64,000 nucleotides of DNA from JBHEBG01 sp046557915 (GTDB lineage Bacteria > Bacteroidota > Bacteroidia > Flavobacteriales > Flavobacteriaceae), in contig NZ_JBHEBG010000001.1 of NCBI RefSeq assembly GCF_046557915.1, forward strand, positions 186,001 through 250,000. Direction: 5' to 3'. Every line of letters starts with the position of its first letter. Position 1 is the stretch's first letter. This document shows, piece by piece, positions 62,085 through 64,000 of this stretch. The notes beneath the pieces were generated by a model, which saw only the letters and a program-made list of their open reading frames with translations, ran no database searches and was not told where the DNA came from. Both the position numbers and the translations under genes were made by a program.

Positions 62085-62879
62085 TTGGATATTTTAGATG
62101 CAATTATCTTAGGGGTCATCCAAGGGTTGACTGAGTTTCTTCCTGTTTCTTCTAGCGGTCATTTAGAACTTGGCAAGGCATTATTGGGAGACCATTTTGT
62201 ACCACAAGAAAGTCTTTTATTTACCGTAATACTGCATTTTGCCACCGCCCTAAGTACTCTTGTAGTGTTTCGCAAGGACGTATGGGAAATAACACGAGGG
62301 ATGTTTCAGTTTAAATGGAACGAAGAAACCCAATTCTCTTTAAAAGTTATTACCTCTATGATACCTGCAGTATTTGTAGGCCTATTTTTTGAAGAACAGA
62401 TGGAAGCCTTTTTTGATGGCAACATCCGTTTTGTGGGCTTTATGCTCCTAATAACCGCAGTATTGCTCTACTTTGCGGATAAAGCTAAAGACACCGATAA
62501 AAAAGTAACCTTTGTAAGTGCCTTTATTGTTGGACTGTCCCAAGCTATCGCAATTTTACCGGGGATATCCCGAAGTGGTGCAACAATATCCACTTCGGTG
62601 TTGTTGGGCGTGGATAAGACCAAAGCTGCCCGATTTTCTTTTTTGATGGTGGTACCATTAATTTTTGGAAAGATGGCAAAGGATATTTTTGGTGGAGAAC
62701 TAAATTTTGCGAACGAACAAGCCTTTGCCATTGGAGCAGGCTTCATAGCAGCCTTTTTAGCCGGTTTGGTTGCCTGCACTTGGATGATCCAATTGGTTAA
62801 AAGAAGTAAGCTTACTTATTTTGCCATTTACTGTTTAGTTATTGGTCTTTTGGCCATTGGGTACGGTTTTTGGGGGTAA
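62085..62879 (+). CDS. uppP: Undecaprenyl-diphosphatase
   Basis: A 264-residue membrane phosphatase (BacA/UppP) that recycles undecaprenyl diphosphate for cell-wall synthesis. The two catalytic motifs are TEFLPVSSSGHLEL and LPGISRSGATIST. About eight membrane helices. It starts with TTG at 62085, 1 bp after the DUF3098 stop; no ATG is available at this N-terminus. TTG is a rare start. Confidence 0.93.
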   Translation: MDILDAIILGVIQGLTEFLPVSSSGHLELGKALLGDHFVPQESLLFTVILHFATALSTLVVFRKDVWEITRGMFQFKWNEETQFSLKVITSMIPAVFVGLFFEEQMEAFFDGNIRFVGFMLLITAVLLYFADKAKDTDKKVTFVSAFIVGLSQAIAILPGISRSGATISTSVLLGVDKTKAARFSFLMVVPLIFGKMAKDIFGGELNFANEQAFAIGAGFIAAFLAGLVACTWMIQLVKRSKLTYFAIYCLVIGLLAIGYGFWG

Positions 62880-62909
62880 TTGTCCTGAACACCTTATTTA
62901 AACATAGCA

Positions 62910-63599
62910 TTGAAAACCAAAGAAGATTTTTTAAACGGACAGCTGTTGTTAATAGACAAACCCTTGAAATGGACATCATTTCAAGCGGTAAATTCCGTTA
63001 AATGGGCTATTCGCAAAAAGTTTGATCTAAAAAAAATAAAGGTTGGACATGCAGGCACTCTAGACCCATTGGCAACTGGTCTGCTTCTGATCTGTACGGG
63101 CAAATTCACCAAAAAAATAAGCGAACTACAAGGCCAGGAAAAAGAATATACCGGAACCATTACCCTTGGGGCAACCACACCATCCTACGATTTGGAGTCG
63201 GAAGTGGACCATACGTATCCTATTACCCATTTAACCGAAAAGAGCATTTATGATACCGCAATGCACTTTATTGGAGAAATTCAGCAAATACCTCCCATTT
63301 TTTCGGCACTAAAAAAAGATGGCAAAAGATTGTACCAATACGCTCGCCAAGGTGAAGAAGTAGAGATAAAATCTAGAACTGTACATGTGCGCGAATTTGA
63401 AATTACGAAGATAAACCTACCGGAAGTAGGGTTTAGGATATGTTGTAGCAAAGGAACATATATTAGGTCCTTGGCACACGATTTTGGCAAAGCACTTGGT
63501 TCCGGAGGATATTTATCGGAATTACGAAGAACCAAAATAGGCTATTATAACGTAGATAAGGCACTAACGCCTAAAGATTTTGAGAAAGAGATGTTTTAG
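62910..63599 (+). CDS. truB: tRNA pseudouridine(55) synthase
   Basis: A 229-residue TruB pseudouridine synthase. The catalytic Asp is in GHAGTLDPLATGLLLICTG, and RLYQYARQGEEVE and CSKGTYIRSLAHDFGKALG are family segments. It isomerises U55 in the T loop of tRNA. Start is TTG at 62910 because no ATG or GTG fits before LNGQLLLIDKP. Length is slightly short as it lacks the C-terminal PUA domain, usual in Bacteroidota. Confidence 0.93.
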   Translation: MKTKEDFLNGQLLLIDKPLKWTSFQAVNSVKWAIRKKFDLKKIKVGHAGTLDPLATGLLLICTGKFTKKISELQGQEKEYTGTITLGATTPSYDLESEVDHTYPITHLTEKSIYDTAMHFIGEIQQIPPIFSALKKDGKRLYQYARQGEEVEIKSRTVHVREFEITKINLPEVGFRICCSKGTYIRSLAHDFGKALGSGGYLSELRRTKIGYYNVDKALTPKDFEKEMF

Positions 63600-63681
63600 C
63601 TATAATACTGCAATATGTATCTAAAATGCTTTCTTTCATCGAATTATTAAAATATTTTTGACTAAAAGTGGTTATAGCACT

Positions 63682-64000
63682 ATGAATTTGAACCGGAAAC
63701 AGTTATCATTATTAATAACTTTCTTTTCCATGTCACTAATTGTATTGTTATTGTATAACATACATCTGGGATCCACGGAAGAAGACGAGTATGTTATTGA
63801 AATGGTGCTGGCCGATGAAGATTTGGAAGAACTTCTGGAGGAGCAAGAGCGTCAACTACAAGAAATGGCCGAGGCAGACCCCATAAAAAGTCATATGGCC
63901 TTTAACGAAACTGCTAAACCCAGTTTTGGGGAGCCCGAACCTTTAAAAACTTTGGATGAGCTTTTAGAGGAAAAACAAGCCTTGGACAATGACGAAGCCA
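63682..64000 (+). CDS. Single-span membrane protein with acidic coiled region (3'-truncated)
   Basis: The frame is open from ATG 63682 to the window end (106+ residues). One membrane helix (~10-25, LLITFFSMSLIVLLLY) is followed by a strongly acidic, Glu-rich region (EDLEELLEEQERQLQEMAEADP, LDELLEEKQALDND) likely to form a coiled coil. It follows truB in the same direction with an 82-bp gap. I do not recognise it. Confidence 0.65.
   Translation, partial: MNLNRKQLSLLITFFSMSLIVLLLYNIHLGSTEEDEYVIEMVLADEDLEELLEEQERQLQEMAEADPIKSHMAFNETAKPSFGEPEPLKTLDELLEEKQALDNDEA

Noticed and set aside
1..64000. tRNA or rRNA genes, insertion sequences, integrases or CRISPR arrays
   Set aside because: Looked for in the intergenic gaps on both strands; none seen. 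The gaps are all shorter than 300 bp.

Overview
The window is AT-rich chromosomal DNA from a member of the Bacteroidota, most likely a free-living (probably marine) Flavobacteriaceae. The evidence is a TonB-dependent receptor with an N-terminal carboxypeptidase-like domain, two proteins with type IX secretion (T9SS) C-terminal sorting domains, Bacteroidota-restricted families (DUF3098, DUF4271, DUF4296), many lipoproteins, and exact TAnnTTTG '-7' promoter boxes upstream of 17 genes. No rRNA, tRNA, CRISPR array, insertion sequence or phage gene is visible. The content is a core chromosome with a few accessory blocks.

Layout. 1-2769: two convergent sodium/solute symporters sharing a bidirectional terminator. 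2972-16047: a tight six-gene operon with three tandem ~1,100-residue FG-GAP/ASPIC lipoproteins, a vanadium-haloperoxidase/PAP2-like lipoprotein, a membrane-anchored SRPBCC-GyrI-like protein and a beta-propeller-like lipoprotein. 16048-20989: a divergent pair, one a giant outer-membrane protein (metallophosphoesterase, a kinase-like middle region, Omp85-type barrel), the other an HD phosphohydrolase fused to a Pycsar-type membrane effector domain. 21008-28552: a GAF-domain protein, a metallophosphoesterase, a TonB protein, a small secreted protein, a penicillin-acylase-type lipoprotein and a PhnA-domain protein. 28699-35204: an ABC exporter, then a minus-strand run trmB, LysE-type exporter, alkyltransferase-like protein, mrp, NifU-type scaffold, ferredoxin reductase and ferredoxin.

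35269-43386: a glycosyltransferase, then a PhoR/PhoB-type two-component pair divergent from a TonB-dependent receptor, a beta-helix lipoprotein and two tiny T9SS proteins. The phoB-receptor intergenic region holds an 11-bp-phased TAAC repeat array resembling Pho boxes, so this is probably a phosphate-responsive outer-membrane locus. 43453-57829: a LuxE-like ligase, tyrS, an epimerase, DUF4296-pyrC-dolichol-phosphate mannosyltransferase, GT39-DUF4271-hemD, pckA, DUF423, saccharopine reductase plus an Lrp regulator whose start codon lies in a perfect 12-bp inverted repeat, a YugP-type protease and a SemiSWEET. 57924-64000: leuS, then ftsX-DUF3098-uppP-truB and a truncated membrane protein gene.

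The best candidates for undescribed biology are the triplicated FG-GAP/ASPIC plus haloperoxidase operon, the phosphatase/kinase-like/Omp85 fusion paired head-to-head with the HD-Pycsar-effector fusion, and the Pho-box-like array with its cargo-less T9SS proteins. Coordinates include stop codons. All functional calls come from reading motifs and family resemblance; no database search was run.
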